In this document: positions 28,438-38,186 of the stretch, one piece after another
How positions within the stretch are numbered: the first letter of the stretch is position 1
Layout: each line of letters starts with the position of its first letter
Position numbers and translations under genes: made by a program
DNA from: Chitinophagales bacterium 33-2
GTDB lineage: Bacteria; Bacteroidota; Bacteroidia; Chitinophagales; Chitinophagaceae
Direction: 5' to 3'
NCBI GenBank assembly: GCA_002050435.1
Contig: MWYV01000031.1
Span: forward strand, 1 to 64,000
Length of the DNA stretch: 64,000 bases
Notes under the pieces: generated by a model
The model's database searches: none
Told to the model about the DNA's origin: nothing
The model's input: only the letters and a program-made list of their open reading frames with translations

Positions 28438-29478
28438 TCAGTCCGTCAATGCTGCCAGCGGAAAAACACCGGGATTTTTTTTAAGATTGATCCTGTATCG
28501 AAGTATGAGGTCATCATTGTAAAGAATGTGCAGCCATGGTTTTGCGGGATCAACAACCACGTAACGGTAATACACTTTATTTCCTTTTTGTTCAGATGGA
28601 GACAGGAAAATCGCATTGAGATTTCTTTCAGCAATGGCCGTATCAAGAAACGGGTCGGGCGAAATGGATCTTGCTCTTTTAATGTCAGCAAGATTCATTT
28701 CCACCAGGATGGTATCGCCTAGCGAAGCTACAATTATTCCGGAGGCGGGGAAATGTGCAGCAATATTGTATTTGACAAAAGTTTTAAATTTAAAAGGGGT
28801 TTTCCTATACTCTTTGAGTGTGGGAGGATGATCAAGCAAGGTCCAGGAAAGATCCTCCGGATAATGGTCAGTAACAAAGTCGGCGGGATCCGGGAGGAAA
28901 TATCGATCATCGAGTTTTTGTATAAATTCATTTGTATGACCTACATAACCTGCTCCCCAGGTAACATCCAGCAAATGCCACTGGCTATCGATCCTTACCG
29001 CATTCCAGGAATGATTGGTTCTAAACTTCATTTCCGAATCAAAATCCGATCTTGAATACCCTGTGATCACTTCTGAAGCGATCCCACTGTATTCACAAAG
29101 TGTTTTAAACAATTTGGCATATCCATCGCAAATGGCCATTCTTCTTTTCAGCACCCGTTTCGCTGTCATTTCATGTCCTGAACCCCAGGTAGTGCTGTCT
29201 TCAGGCTCCTGCAAAACCGGGCGCCTGTCGTAACCCCTTCCTTTGGTGAAGATGGCCGTATTATAACTGATGTTCTGGCCAATCCAGCTATATATGGCTC
29301 TTACCTTATCCAGTTCTGAATTAAAATTTTTCGAAAGCGCCTTTGAAAGGGAATCAGGAGATGGCGCATCTACCAAACGCACTGCGCGGTCAATAAAAGC
29401 ATAATTGTCCTGTGCCTTTCCCACCAAAGAAAAAACAGAAGTAAGAACCAGGAAAAAAATAAGGTGTTTAAGATTCAT
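28438..29478 (-). CDS. Transglutaminase-like domain protein
   Basis: Signal peptide; MAICDGYAKLFKTLCEYSGI...NHSWNAVRIDSQWHLLDVTWGAG. Confidence 0.85.
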   Translation of the reverse strand: MNLKHLIFFLVLTSVFSLVGKAQDNYAFIDRAVRLVDAPSPDSLSKALSKNFNSELDKVRAIYSWIGQNISYNTAIFTKGRGYDRRPVLQEPEDSTTWGSGHEMTAKRVLKRRMAICDGYAKLFKTLCEYSGIASEVITGYSRSDFDSEMKFRTNHSWNAVRIDSQWHLLDVTWGAGYVGHTNEFIQKLDDRYFLPDPADFVTDHYPEDLSWTLLDHPPTLKEYRKTPFKFKTFVKYNIAAHFPASGIIVASLGDTILVEMNLADIKRARSISPDPFLDTAIAERNLNAIFLSPSEQKGNKVYYRYVVVDPAKPWLHILYNDDLILRYRINLKKNPGVFPLAALTD

Positions 29479-29702
29479 CGCCGTTGCTGCAATTTCGGTA
29501 TTTAAAAACTAAGAAAATGTAAAAGGGTTTCAAATCCTTTATAAGGGCATTGCATTTCAAATATGAGCGAATCAGAACACATCTCATCCGCATTTTCATC
29601 AATTCATACAGGTGGACTTAGGAAAAAACTGCAGGAGGCAAAATCTTTGTAACCTGGATTGAATAACTGCGTCAAATCATCAAACAACTTAAATAACAAA
29701 AT

Positions 29703-30140
29703 ATGAAATCTTTATTCTTGGTATTAGGATTAGCCTTAAGTTTAGTTGCAACCAACAGCTATGCCGTCGACATCAAAACCATCAACACCATACTACAAAA
29801 GTTTGGAAGAGAATTTAAACAGGCAAAAGATATCAGGTGGACAAATACGGATGAATTGCTTGTAATTGAATTTAAAGAAGAAGAAAAGACCAGGTATGCC
29901 TATTACAACCAGGAGGCTGAACTGCTGGTACTTGCAAAGCCCATGACAGTTGGGCAATTGAATGAATCACTTCAGCAGGAACTGGCAAAGAAATACAGTG
30001 CATTTGTTGTAACGGATGTTTACCAGTTAAATGACAAGGAAGGAATTAAGTACTCTGCAGTTGCGATAAAAGGAAACGAAAAAATTATCCTGAGCAGCAA
30101 TGGCAAAAAATGGCAGCTTATGAAAAATCGTTTCAACTGA
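29703..30140 (+). CDS. Small secreted hypothetical protein
   Basis: Signal peptide; complete ORF. Confidence 0.55.
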   Translation: MKSLFLVLGLALSLVATNSYAVDIKTINTILQKFGREFKQAKDIRWTNTDELLVIEFKEEEKTRYAYYNQEAELLVLAKPMTVGQLNESLQQELAKKYSAFVVTDVYQLNDKEGIKYSAVAIKGNEKIILSSNGKKWQLMKNRFN

Positions 30141-30176
30141 TCAAAAATAACCCTGAACTTTGGACGGGGTGTAATT

Positions 30177-30842
30177 ATGGATCATAATGAAAAATCAGTC
30201 AGGCAAATTCCGCTGAAGCTATTGATCGCTTCAGCGCTTTTTATTATTGCACTTCTGCTGTTTTTTACATTGATGAAAATTGTAGTGCTCGACCAAAAAG
30301 ACCTTTTCGACCAGCGGGTTTTTAATTTTTTTGAGTCTTTGGCTTCTGACGGTTTACACCGCACGATGAAACTGATTACCTTTTTTGGCGACACAAAATT
30401 TTTACTCCCTGCTTATTGTATTCTTGTTGCCTGGCTATTGTTCAGAAAAAAAATCAGGTGGGCCATTGACATCAGCATAATTGGTCTTACCGGCGAATTA
30501 ATGAAGCAGGTACTCAAACACAGTTTTGCCCGCCCCCGACCAGAACTTCCCGTTTATGAAACACTTCAGAGTTTTAGTTTCCCGAGCGGACATGCCCTGA
30601 GCTCATTCATCTTTGCGGCTTGCGTAATTTATCTTTTGTGGCACGGGCATTACAAAACCCATTGGCGGTGGATTTTCAGTATGCTGTTAGTTGTATATGC
30701 TTTAGCGGTGGGAATGAGCAGAGTGATCCTGCGCTACCATTATGCAAGTGATGTTCTGGCAGGTTTCTGTATCGGATTTGCATGGGTAATGTGCAGTCTT
30801 TATGTACTTGATAAATTTTACAAATCACGCGCAAAGAAGTAG
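30177..30842 (+). CDS. PAP2-family phosphatase
   Basis: KHSFARPRPELP, SFPSGHALSS, SRVILRYHYASDVLAG. Confidence 0.92.
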   Translation: MDHNEKSVRQIPLKLLIASALFIIALLLFFTLMKIVVLDQKDLFDQRVFNFFESLASDGLHRTMKLITFFGDTKFLLPAYCILVAWLLFRKKIRWAIDISIIGLTGELMKQVLKHSFARPRPELPVYETLQSFSFPSGHALSSFIFAACVIYLLWHGHYKTHWRWIFSMLLVVYALAVGMSRVILRYHYASDVLAGFCIGFAWVMCSLYVLDKFYKSRAKK

Positions 30843-30912
30843 CTTCTTCATCTGCAGTTCATGCTAACGTTTTTTTAACAACAACTAAGTCGGTGAACAA
30901 TACATTTGCCGC

Positions 30913-31767
30913 ATGAAATTTTTTATTCCGATTTTTCTGTTTCTTTTTCCTGTGCATATTTTGGCGCAGGAAGAAAATAATACGCGTTCTTCCCTTGACA
31001 GTATTTATATATCAGGTGTTCAGGATAAAAAAGGTTCTGTGAAACTGCTGCATGCTGAACCCCTGTATATTGACCTCATTCGCGATCTCGGCGCAAGAAA
31101 AGGAGAAAAAGAATGGAATATCGGATTAGGACTAACAGATAACAACAAGCATGACAGCTATACTGCATTGGTGGAATATGAATTTGCACCGGTTGACAGA
31201 CTGGGACTTGAAGTAGAACTTCCGTTTTCATTGTATTATCCTGTCAGTGGAACTGAAAGATCAGAGATCCCTTCCAGCAAATTAAATAGTTTAAAACTGG
31301 CAGCTCAATATAGTTTTCTTGTATCTGAAAAGGCAAAAACTTCCCTGGCCATTGGGTATATTCATGAATTTGAACTGACCAATTTCAAGAATTATGGTTC
31401 AGGAAAAATAATGGAAGGCAATGTGTTTAACCCTTTTTTTGTAGCAGCAAAAAGGTGGGGACAGAATTTCCATACCCTGCTATACACTGGTCCTGCATTT
31501 ATAAAACATTTTGATGAGCAGGTAAAAACCCGCTGGCAGGTAAATTCAAATTTCCATTATATGGTTCCGGGTACCAGAAACTTTATCGGTATTGAATTCA
31601 ATAAAGAAGCAGGAGGAAAAGATTTTGATATGACCATTCGACCTCAAATGCGTGTGAGTATTTCAGAAACAGTTATGATCGGAATTGTAACCGGTATCCC
31701 CATCAGCCGGGAAAATGAAAGATTCAGCAGTTTTTTAAGACTGATATATGAACCCAAACACAAATAG
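30913..31767 (+). CDS. Hypothetical outer-membrane/transporter-like protein
   Basis: Signal peptide; HAEPLYIDLIRDLGARKGEKEWNIGLG; beta-rich pattern. Confidence 0.6.
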   Translation: MKFFIPIFLFLFPVHILAQEENNTRSSLDSIYISGVQDKKGSVKLLHAEPLYIDLIRDLGARKGEKEWNIGLGLTDNNKHDSYTALVEYEFAPVDRLGLEVELPFSLYYPVSGTERSEIPSSKLNSLKLAAQYSFLVSEKAKTSLAIGYIHEFELTNFKNYGSGKIMEGNVFNPFFVAAKRWGQNFHTLLYTGPAFIKHFDEQVKTRWQVNSNFHYMVPGTRNFIGIEFNKEAGGKDFDMTIRPQMRVSISETVMIGIVTGIPISRENERFSSFLRLIYEPKHK

Positions 31768-31775
31768 GAATTAAT

Positions 31776-31807
31776 AAAAATCCCGGTTGTTGAACCGGGA
31801 TTTTTTT
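31776..31807. terminator. Bidirectional Rho-independent terminator
   Basis: AAAAATCCCGGTT-GTTG-AACCGGGATTTTT between convergent genes. Confidence 0.85.
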
Positions 31808-31826
31808 ATAAAGGACAGAAAAAAAT

Positions 31827-32807
31827 TTAATAATGGACATAGTTTGCTCTGGTAGAAGAAGCAATTGCTGCATTCATTCGGTCTTTCTGCCCGGAAGAGA
31901 ACATGTACATGCACTTATCATCTGTATAATCCATGTAGTTCATCCATTGTTCCAGGGGTTTGCCAGAGCAGTTGCTTTTTAAATTCACTGCAGGACATCC
32001 ACCATTAGAAGCATCATGACCAGGTGTATCAGAAACATAGTCATTACCACATCTCCTGTCGCCCCAGATATGACGCAAATTGAACCAATGCCCTACTTCA
32101 TGCGTCGCAGTTCTGCCTTTATTGAATTGTGCATACATCGGGTAGGAAGCAAAAGTTCCAAATGCCTGGTAATCGATTACTACTCCATCAGTAGAAGCAC
32201 TTCCACCGGGGAACTGCGCATAACCTAAATAACCGCTGCTCAGATCACATACCCACATATTTAATTTTGTGGTAGGATCTACAGGATCGCTTCCGCCGGA
32301 ACCACTTTTTTTCACCGCGTCATTTGTTCCGAAAGATGAAACTGTAGTGGTTTTTCTTACTATGCTGGAAACATAATACTCGATCAGGCAATTCGCAACA
32401 TTTGAAAGCGGATAGCCGGCCAGGTAAACACTTGAATTGGTAAGCTCAACGTTGGTTTTGTTGAAGTCTGCATTCAGCACATCGATCTGTGACTGAATTT
32501 GCGCATCAGTCACCTGGGAAGTATTTTGCAGCACCACATGAACTACTACAGGAACAAATACTTTGGTTGTACGCTTCAGCGATTGAGGTTGTTCTAGGTA
32601 AAGTGCTGTTTTGGTTTCAATATCTTCCAGTATCTGTGCACGCTTGGGATCCTCTGCAATTTGCTTTTTTAATACATCATCAGCTGCACACTGGCGGCCT
32701 TCTGCTGAAAGTGAAGCAACATCTTCATCTGTTACTGGGTTCGCATCATTCTTTTTACAGGAAAATAAGAGAACGGCTGCGGAAAGAGTAAAAAGGGTTT
32801 TTTTCAT
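31827..32807 (-). CDS. M43-family (pappalysin-like) zinc metalloprotease, lipoprotein
   Basis: THEVGHWFNLRHIWGD; lipobox LLFSCKK; C-terminal MNYMDYTDDKCMYMFS. Confidence 0.88.
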   Translation of the reverse strand: MKKTLFTLSAAVLLFSCKKNDANPVTDEDVASLSAEGRQCAADDVLKKQIAEDPKRAQILEDIETKTALYLEQPQSLKRTTKVFVPVVVHVVLQNTSQVTDAQIQSQIDVLNADFNKTNVELTNSSVYLAGYPLSNVANCLIEYYVSSIVRKTTTVSSFGTNDAVKKSGSGGSDPVDPTTKLNMWVCDLSSGYLGYAQFPGGSASTDGVVIDYQAFGTFASYPMYAQFNKGRTATHEVGHWFNLRHIWGDRRCGNDYVSDTPGHDASNGGCPAVNLKSNCSGKPLEQWMNYMDYTDDKCMYMFSSGQKDRMNAAIASSTRANYVHY

Positions 32808-33009
32808 GTGTTAAAATATTTCTATTAAATTAACATTAATTTAATTACATCTTTATCTTTTCCATTATTTTATTAAAATAATTATCCACGTATAGATTCC
32901 AGGCATTAGCAATTCTTTGCCGAGAAAATGGAGGGTTTTGCCGAAGGAATTGAGGCGGGCACCCTGGGATGAGTAAATTTGAAGTTACAACGCGAAAAAT
33001 CTGGATAAG

Positions 33010-33183
33010 ATGAAAAAATATTTTGCTGAAAAACATGCCCTGACTGTAATGGTAAGCCTGTTTTGCCTGATAATGATCTTTGTATCCGTTTTTAAAGGGT
33101 CGCTATGGGAAGCGGTGGCTTTTGCCCTTGCTTTTAGCTTTTCCGTCGAAAACCTTTGTCACCGGGTCAGGGAAAATAAATAA
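33010..33183 (+). CDS. Small two-TM-like protein (57 aa), not in ORF track
   Basis: ATG 33010 to TAA 33183: MKKYFAEKHALTVMVSLFCLIMIFVSVFKGSLWEAVAFALAFSFSVENLCHRVRENK. Confidence 0.45.
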   Translation: MKKYFAEKHALTVMVSLFCLIMIFVSVFKGSLWEAVAFALAFSFSVENLCHRVRENK

Positions 33184-33277
33184 TTGCGCTTCCACCAACC
33201 TTTACAGGCATGCTCAGGCATGCCTTTTTTGGGCTTCTTAGTGATTCGTTTATAAGCCGAAGCGCCTAATTCTTACA

Positions 33278-33305
33278 ATAAAAAAATCCCGTTATTTACG
33301 GGATT
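33278..33305 (-). terminator. Rho-independent terminator whose loop contains the stop codon of the 33292 ORF
   Basis: AATCCCG-TTATTTA-CGGGATT preceded on + by an A-run (T-run on minus). Confidence 0.6.
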
Positions 33306-33489
33306 CGTCTTCTTTTTTGTTTTTAAGATGGGCACGCTTGGTTTCCTTCTTATTATGCGTCACATCATTGCCTTTAGTGTCCTGCTCTTCGTTTTTTCTG
33401 CTATCCAGGTCATCACGTATTTCAGGCCTTGGCTTATGTCCGATCATCTGCTTACTCTGCAGATTGGTCTGGTTTCTACTTCCTTTCAT
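33292..33489 (-). CDS. Small highly charged hypothetical protein
   Basis: Internal ATG gives MKGSRNQTNLQSKQMIGHKPRPEIRDDLDSRKNEEQDTKGNDVTHNKKETKRAHLKNKKEDESRK; terminator overlaps its stop. Confidence 0.5.
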   Translation of the reverse strand: MKGSRNQTNLQSKQMIGHKPRPEIRDDLDSRKNEEQDTKGNDVTHNKKETKRAHLKNKKEDESRK

Positions 33490-33664
33490 AAAAATAATTT
33501 TTGTTCTTACTACAGTTCTTAAAATCATACCAGAATTGATGTTTTTATTAATACGCCCGCTTCATCAATTATTTATACCTGTTTTTTTTATTTAAGCATC
33601 GGCTGATCCACCTGAGTGTTTCTTTCGTTACACCCTATATTTGTGCTGTACCAAAGTTTGAACT

Positions 33665-34576
33665 GTGCAACCATTTGAAGATTTCGATGCCAATCTTGCC
33701 GGAGAAGAAGACAAACAGCAGGAGAATAAAAACAGCTGGTTTAAAAGGCTGAAGAAAGGGATCACGACTCCTTCTTCCGAGAAAAAAGAAACGCCTGAAG
33801 GATTGTGGACAAAATGCCCGGAATGCAATTATATTTCTACCATGCAGGACCTGCGGGAGGCGCTGTATGTATGTACCAAGTGCAGCTACCATCACCGGAT
33901 TGGCAGCAATGAGTACTATGAGATCCTGTTCGATAATAAAGTATACACCGAACTTTTTGATAATATCATATCAAAAGATTTTCTGGAATTCACCGACCTC
34001 AAACCGTATAAACAACGACTGGAAGAAACCTGGGCAAAATCTGACCTGAAAGATTCCATGCGGGTAGCAACAGGACAGGTGAACGGCAACCCGGTTGTAA
34101 TTGCCTGTATGGATTTTGAATTTATTGGCGGATCGCTGGGAAGTGTCATGGGAGAAAAGTTTTCGCGCGCCGTGGATTATTGCATCGAACACAAACTGCC
34201 TTATATGGTGATTAGCAAGAGCGGTGGTGCGCGCATGATGGAAAGCGCATTTTCGCTGATGCAGCTTGCTAAAACCAGCGGCAAACTCTCGCAGCTTTCA
34301 GACGCCCGGCTCCCTTATATTTCTTTACTGACCGACCCCACCTTTGGTGGCATTTCGGCTTCGTTTGGAATGCTTGGTGACCTGAATATTGCTGAACCAG
34401 GCGCTTTGATCGGATTTGCAGGCCCACGCGTAATTAAAGAAACCATTAAAAAGGATCTGCCACCCGGTTTCCAGAGAAGTGAATTTATAATGGATCATGG
34501 CTTCCTCGATTTTATTGTGAACCGGAAAGAACTAAAACAAAAACTTTCTACACTGCTTACGATTTTTAAAAACTAG
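33665..34576 (+). CDS. accD: Acetyl-CoA carboxylase carboxyltransferase subunit beta (GTG start)
   Basis: WTKCPECNYISTMQDLREALYVCTKCSYHHRI zinc finger; SGGARMMESAFSLMQLAKTS. Confidence 0.93.
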   Translation: MQPFEDFDANLAGEEDKQQENKNSWFKRLKKGITTPSSEKKETPEGLWTKCPECNYISTMQDLREALYVCTKCSYHHRIGSNEYYEILFDNKVYTELFDNIISKDFLEFTDLKPYKQRLEETWAKSDLKDSMRVATGQVNGNPVVIACMDFEFIGGSLGSVMGEKFSRAVDYCIEHKLPYMVISKSGGARMMESAFSLMQLAKTSGKLSQLSDARLPYISLLTDPTFGGISASFGMLGDLNIAEPGALIGFAGPRVIKETIKKDLPPGFQRSEFIMDHGFLDFIVNRKELKQKLSTLLTIFKN

Positions 34577-34626
34577 TCTTGATTTTAATAGATTTACTTG
34601 TGCAGGATCTTCCCAAAAGGAAGATC

Positions 34627-34658
34627 TTGTTCATTACACACCTTAATCCATAAATTTG
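34627..34658 (+). promoter_or_regulatory. Bacteroidota-type promoter upstream of smpB
   Basis: TTG-N21-TAAATTTG, matching TTG/TAnnTTTG. Confidence 0.55.
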
Positions 34659-34686
34659 TAAGCAGTCAGTTGCACGAAAATGACGT

Positions 34687-35124
34687 ATGATGGAGATTAA
34701 GAACAGGTCAGCTTATTTTGAATATTTTATTGATGATACTTTCACTGCCGGAATGGTATTGCTGGGAACTGAGGTAAAATCACTGCGCGCAGGAAAATCA
34801 AGTTTCAATGATGCTTATTGTATTATTCAAAAAGGTGAATTGTTTATCCGGTCACTACATATTGCAGAATATTCACACGGCACGGTCAATAACCACGATC
34901 CAATTCGGGAACGGAAATTGCTATTGAGCAAGCGGGAATTAAAAAAACTGGAATCCAGGATCAGGGAAAAAGGGTACACCATCATTCCGTTGCGCATGTT
35001 CTTTAATGAAAAAAATCTGGTGAAAATAGATATTGGGCTTGCAAGAGGAAAGAAAATGCATGATAAAAGAGAAAGCATTAAACAGCGTGATACTGACAGG
35101 GAAATAAAACGATATTTAAAATAA
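34687..35124 (+). CDS. smpB: SsrA-binding protein
   Basis: NRSAYFEYFIDDTFTAGMVLLGTEVKSLRAGKSSFNDAYC; RGKKMHDKRESIKQRD. Confidence 0.95.
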   Translation: MMEIKNRSAYFEYFIDDTFTAGMVLLGTEVKSLRAGKSSFNDAYCIIQKGELFIRSLHIAEYSHGTVNNHDPIRERKLLLSKRELKKLESRIREKGYTIIPLRMFFNEKNLVKIDIGLARGKKMHDKRESIKQRDTDREIKRYLK

Positions 35125-35141
35125 AAGCCACCGGTTCTTTA

Positions 35142-36071
35142 ATGAAAAAAATCTTTGCCACCTTTTTGATCTGCATTTCATTGTCTGCAGGCGCACAAAA
35201 TGTTATTGGTTACTGGTATGGAACTGCCAATGCTGAATTTGGAACCAGCAATAATTACCTGGTTGAATTGATCCTGAAACAAAACCAGACCTCCGTGCAG
35301 GGCATAATGAACTGTTATTTTAAAAACACTTTCAGAAGCTATAAGATCAACGGAAGCTATAATTCCATGACCAGGGAACTGTTGCTGGTGAATCTTCCCA
35401 TTCCTTATTCGGGCGCATCCAATAACCCGGAGATCGACTGCATGATGGATTTTAAGGGAAAGCATATGGTAGCTGTTGCGGGATCCAGCTTAACCGGTAG
35501 GTTCATTGGAAGAGAAGGGTATAAATATACCTGTCCTGAAATTGTTTTTGATCTCCGCCTGAATAAGGAAGCGGGCAACCAGGATTCCATTCTGCTTGCC
35601 CTGCAGAATTTTAAAGAAACGTACCAGGTGTGGACACCCACGGCAACGGATACGCTTGTGGAAGCAACCGTGCAGCAAAGAACCATTCAGAATTTTGTTG
35701 TGAACAGGCAATTTACTGAACGTGAAATAGAGATTCAACAGGAAATTGAAGTGACCACAGATTCCATTCTCGTAGATTTTTACGATAATGGTGAGGTGGA
35801 TGGCGATTCCATCTCCGTATTCCTGAATGGGAAATTGTATGGCGCCAACATGAGACTGAGCACCCGCGCCATTCACATGAATCTTATGCTCGATACTTCG
35901 CTTGAAGTGAATACGCTTGCGATGTTTGCCAACAACCTTGGAACCATCCCACCCAACACAGCGCTGATGCTGATCTCCGATGGAAAGAAAAGGCATGAAG
36001 TGCGGATAAGCAGTAACCTGGATAAGTCAGGTGCCATCAGGATCCGGCGAAAAAAACCCCAGGCACAATAA
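35142..36071 (+). CDS. Secreted hypothetical protein
   Basis: Signal peptide; complete ORF, no motif recognised. Confidence 0.6.
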   Translation: MKKIFATFLICISLSAGAQNVIGYWYGTANAEFGTSNNYLVELILKQNQTSVQGIMNCYFKNTFRSYKINGSYNSMTRELLLVNLPIPYSGASNNPEIDCMMDFKGKHMVAVAGSSLTGRFIGREGYKYTCPEIVFDLRLNKEAGNQDSILLALQNFKETYQVWTPTATDTLVEATVQQRTIQNFVVNRQFTEREIEIQQEIEVTTDSILVDFYDNGEVDGDSISVFLNGKLYGANMRLSTRAIHMNLMLDTSLEVNTLAMFANNLGTIPPNTALMLISDGKKRHEVRISSNLDKSGAIRIRRKKPQAQ

Positions 36072-36168
36072 GTTTACATGTATCGTCATAAAGCAGCTTC
36101 ATGAGGCGGTAAATAGCTGCTTCAAGATTTTTGGTTTAATTTTCCCTTTGCCAAGATGCTGATTTTTT

Positions 36169-36912
36169 ATGGACGTTCCGCTTTTTACAGCTATAGTAAT
36201 TGCTTTTATCATTGTAATAACGATCATCGTTTTTTTCACCATTTCCATTGTCAAACAACAGAAGAGAAGCCTGCAACTTCAGAAAGGCCATGCGCTAGCG
36301 GAAATATCCGCTATGGAAAGAGAGCGGTCGCGCATTGCAGCCGACCTGCATGATGATGTAGGGCCAATGCTCTCTATGATCAAGTTCCAGATTTTTAGCG
36401 TAGACACTGCCAGTGAAGAAGATATGCAGGGCTTGAACAAGGTAAATGAACATATTGATGACATCATTTCCAGGCTCAGGGAAATTTCTGTGAACCTCAT
36501 GCCCGCATCTCTTTTAAGAAAAGGACTGGGAACCGCGATTGAAGAATATATGGAAAACCTCCAGAAAAGCGGAATTGTGCGTACACATTTTCATTCAGAA
36601 ATGATTGGAAACCATCCCCAGGATACCAGTATCAACCTTTTCCGAATCTGCCAGGAGGTGGTTCATAATGCGTTGAAGCATGCAGAAGCCAAAAATATTT
36701 CCATCCGGATCAAAGAAGAAAAGGGCATGCTTTCGTTGCTGGTGAAAGATGATGGAAAGGGGTTTGATTATGAAAAAAGACTGAAGGATAGTTCTGGATT
36801 TGGTTTGAGAAGTATTAAAAACCGAGCAGAATTATTAAATGGAGAAATGATCGTTGAATCGAAACCTGGTGTGGGAAGTGCTTTTTTATTTGAGATACCG
36901 GTGGAGGGATAG
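36169..36912 (+). CDS. Sensor histidine kinase, NarX/DesK-like (HisKA_3)
   Basis: One TM; ERSRIAADLHDDVGPMLSMIKFQI; HATPase motifs VHNALKHAEA, DDGKGF, GFGLRSIKNRAELL. Confidence 0.88.
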   Translation: MDVPLFTAIVIAFIIVITIIVFFTISIVKQQKRSLQLQKGHALAEISAMERERSRIAADLHDDVGPMLSMIKFQIFSVDTASEEDMQGLNKVNEHIDDIISRLREISVNLMPASLLRKGLGTAIEEYMENLQKSGIVRTHFHSEMIGNHPQDTSINLFRICQEVVHNALKHAEAKNISIRIKEEKGMLSLLVKDDGKGFDYEKRLKDSSGFGLRSIKNRAELLNGEMIVESKPGVGSAFLFEIPVEG

Positions 36913-37091
36913 CTGTTTAGCGAAAAGGGACAAGGGGCTAGGGACAAGGAAAAAGGAAAAAATTTTAAGATGAAAGCTTCCTCATTTTGAATTCACAATT
37001 ACGCTACACCCTAAACATACCTCACCTCCAAATCCAATTGCAACTATAAATTTTTTTACCCATATTACATCCCATACCAAAATATAAAAAT

Positions 37092-37436
37092 ATGAGTGCT
37101 TTTATTAGCCTGGAAGAAGCCGCCACCATGACAAGGTTGTACAGATCCGTAAATGAACTAATGCTTTCGCTTCCCTACCAGAACCAGGAAATTCTTCCTC
37201 TTTGCGAAACCTTTGATGCCGAACAGGTAAGATCAATGCTGGATAATGAAGGTTGCGTTGGTTTAAGGGTGTACTATGGTGTGGATGCCGACAATAAGAT
37301 ACATGCTGTATTAGTAGGCGTAGATCTTAATGATGCCGACATATTACCAGGAGAAGAGCAACCAGGAAATTATATAATTGAAAGATCAGAAAGATGCCCA
37401 TCAACATGTCCACCGCCGTCCGTATTGAACAGCTGA
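37092..37436 (+). CDS. Small hypothetical protein with C-terminal CPSTCPPPSVLN motif
   Basis: Complete ORF ending GNYIIERSERCPSTCPPPSVLNS. Confidence 0.6.
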   Translation: MSAFISLEEAATMTRLYRSVNELMLSLPYQNQEILPLCETFDAEQVRSMLDNEGCVGLRVYYGVDADNKIHAVLVGVDLNDADILPGEEQPGNYIIERSERCPSTCPPPSVLNS

Positions 37437-37437
37437 C

Positions 37438-38079
37438 ATGGAATTTATAAAGTACATTTCTACTTATGCAACGACAATCCCGGCGATCATCTGCCTATTT
37501 ATTTTCTATAAAGCCGACAAAAAATTTCTGCCAATAGTTTTGTTGATCTTTGTCAGTCCGATTGCAGACCTTTTGGGTAATTACTGGATTAAATCCTTCA
37601 GGAACAATATCGTAATAGTTAATATTTACTCCATTCTGGAGGTCCTCCTCATCATCTGGCAGTTTAGCAGGTGGAAGCTGTTTGAAAATTTACGTACCCC
37701 CAGGTTGATAGCAATGGCATTTGCCATTCTTTACATGATTGATTTAATGATTCCCGCCGTGGAAAATATTTATACCTTTTATTTTAATATCATTTCCTCT
37801 TTTCTAATTGTAATCATGGGCATTCTTCAAATCAATAAAGTATTGCTGACGGGAAATAAGATGATCATTAAAAACCCCGTGTTCCTGATTTGTATTGGGC
37901 TCATCCTTTTTTTTACAACCCTGGCAATAGTTGATGTATTCTATTTTTATGGGTATCACAATACAATCGCTCTAAGTATAAATATGTACAACCTGGTTAA
38001 GATCATGAATATCATTACCTCGCTTATATTCGCTGTGGCTTTATTTTATATCCCCAAGAAAAGGCAAACCTTGTTATAG
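37438..38079 (+). CDS. Polytopic membrane hypothetical protein
   Basis: ATG 1 nt after the previous stop (TGAcATG); several TM helices. Confidence 0.65.
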   Translation: MEFIKYISTYATTIPAIICLFIFYKADKKFLPIVLLIFVSPIADLLGNYWIKSFRNNIVIVNIYSILEVLLIIWQFSRWKLFENLRTPRLIAMAFAILYMIDLMIPAVENIYTFYFNIISSFLIVIMGILQINKVLLTGNKMIIKNPVFLICIGLILFFTTLAIVDVFYFYGYHNTIALSINMYNLVKIMNIITSLIFAVALFYIPKKRQTLL

Positions 38080-38186
38080 CTATTGGCTAGTGCTTTTTCA
38101 AGAATAAATGACGTTTCGAATGGTGAAGGGGAATGGGGAATGGTCAATTGCTAAACCCTAACCCCTACCCCCCTCCACCATTTCTC

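Noticed and set aside
35490-35996. 168-aa minus-strand ORF
   Set aside because: Antisense to the 35142-36071 secreted protein ORF.
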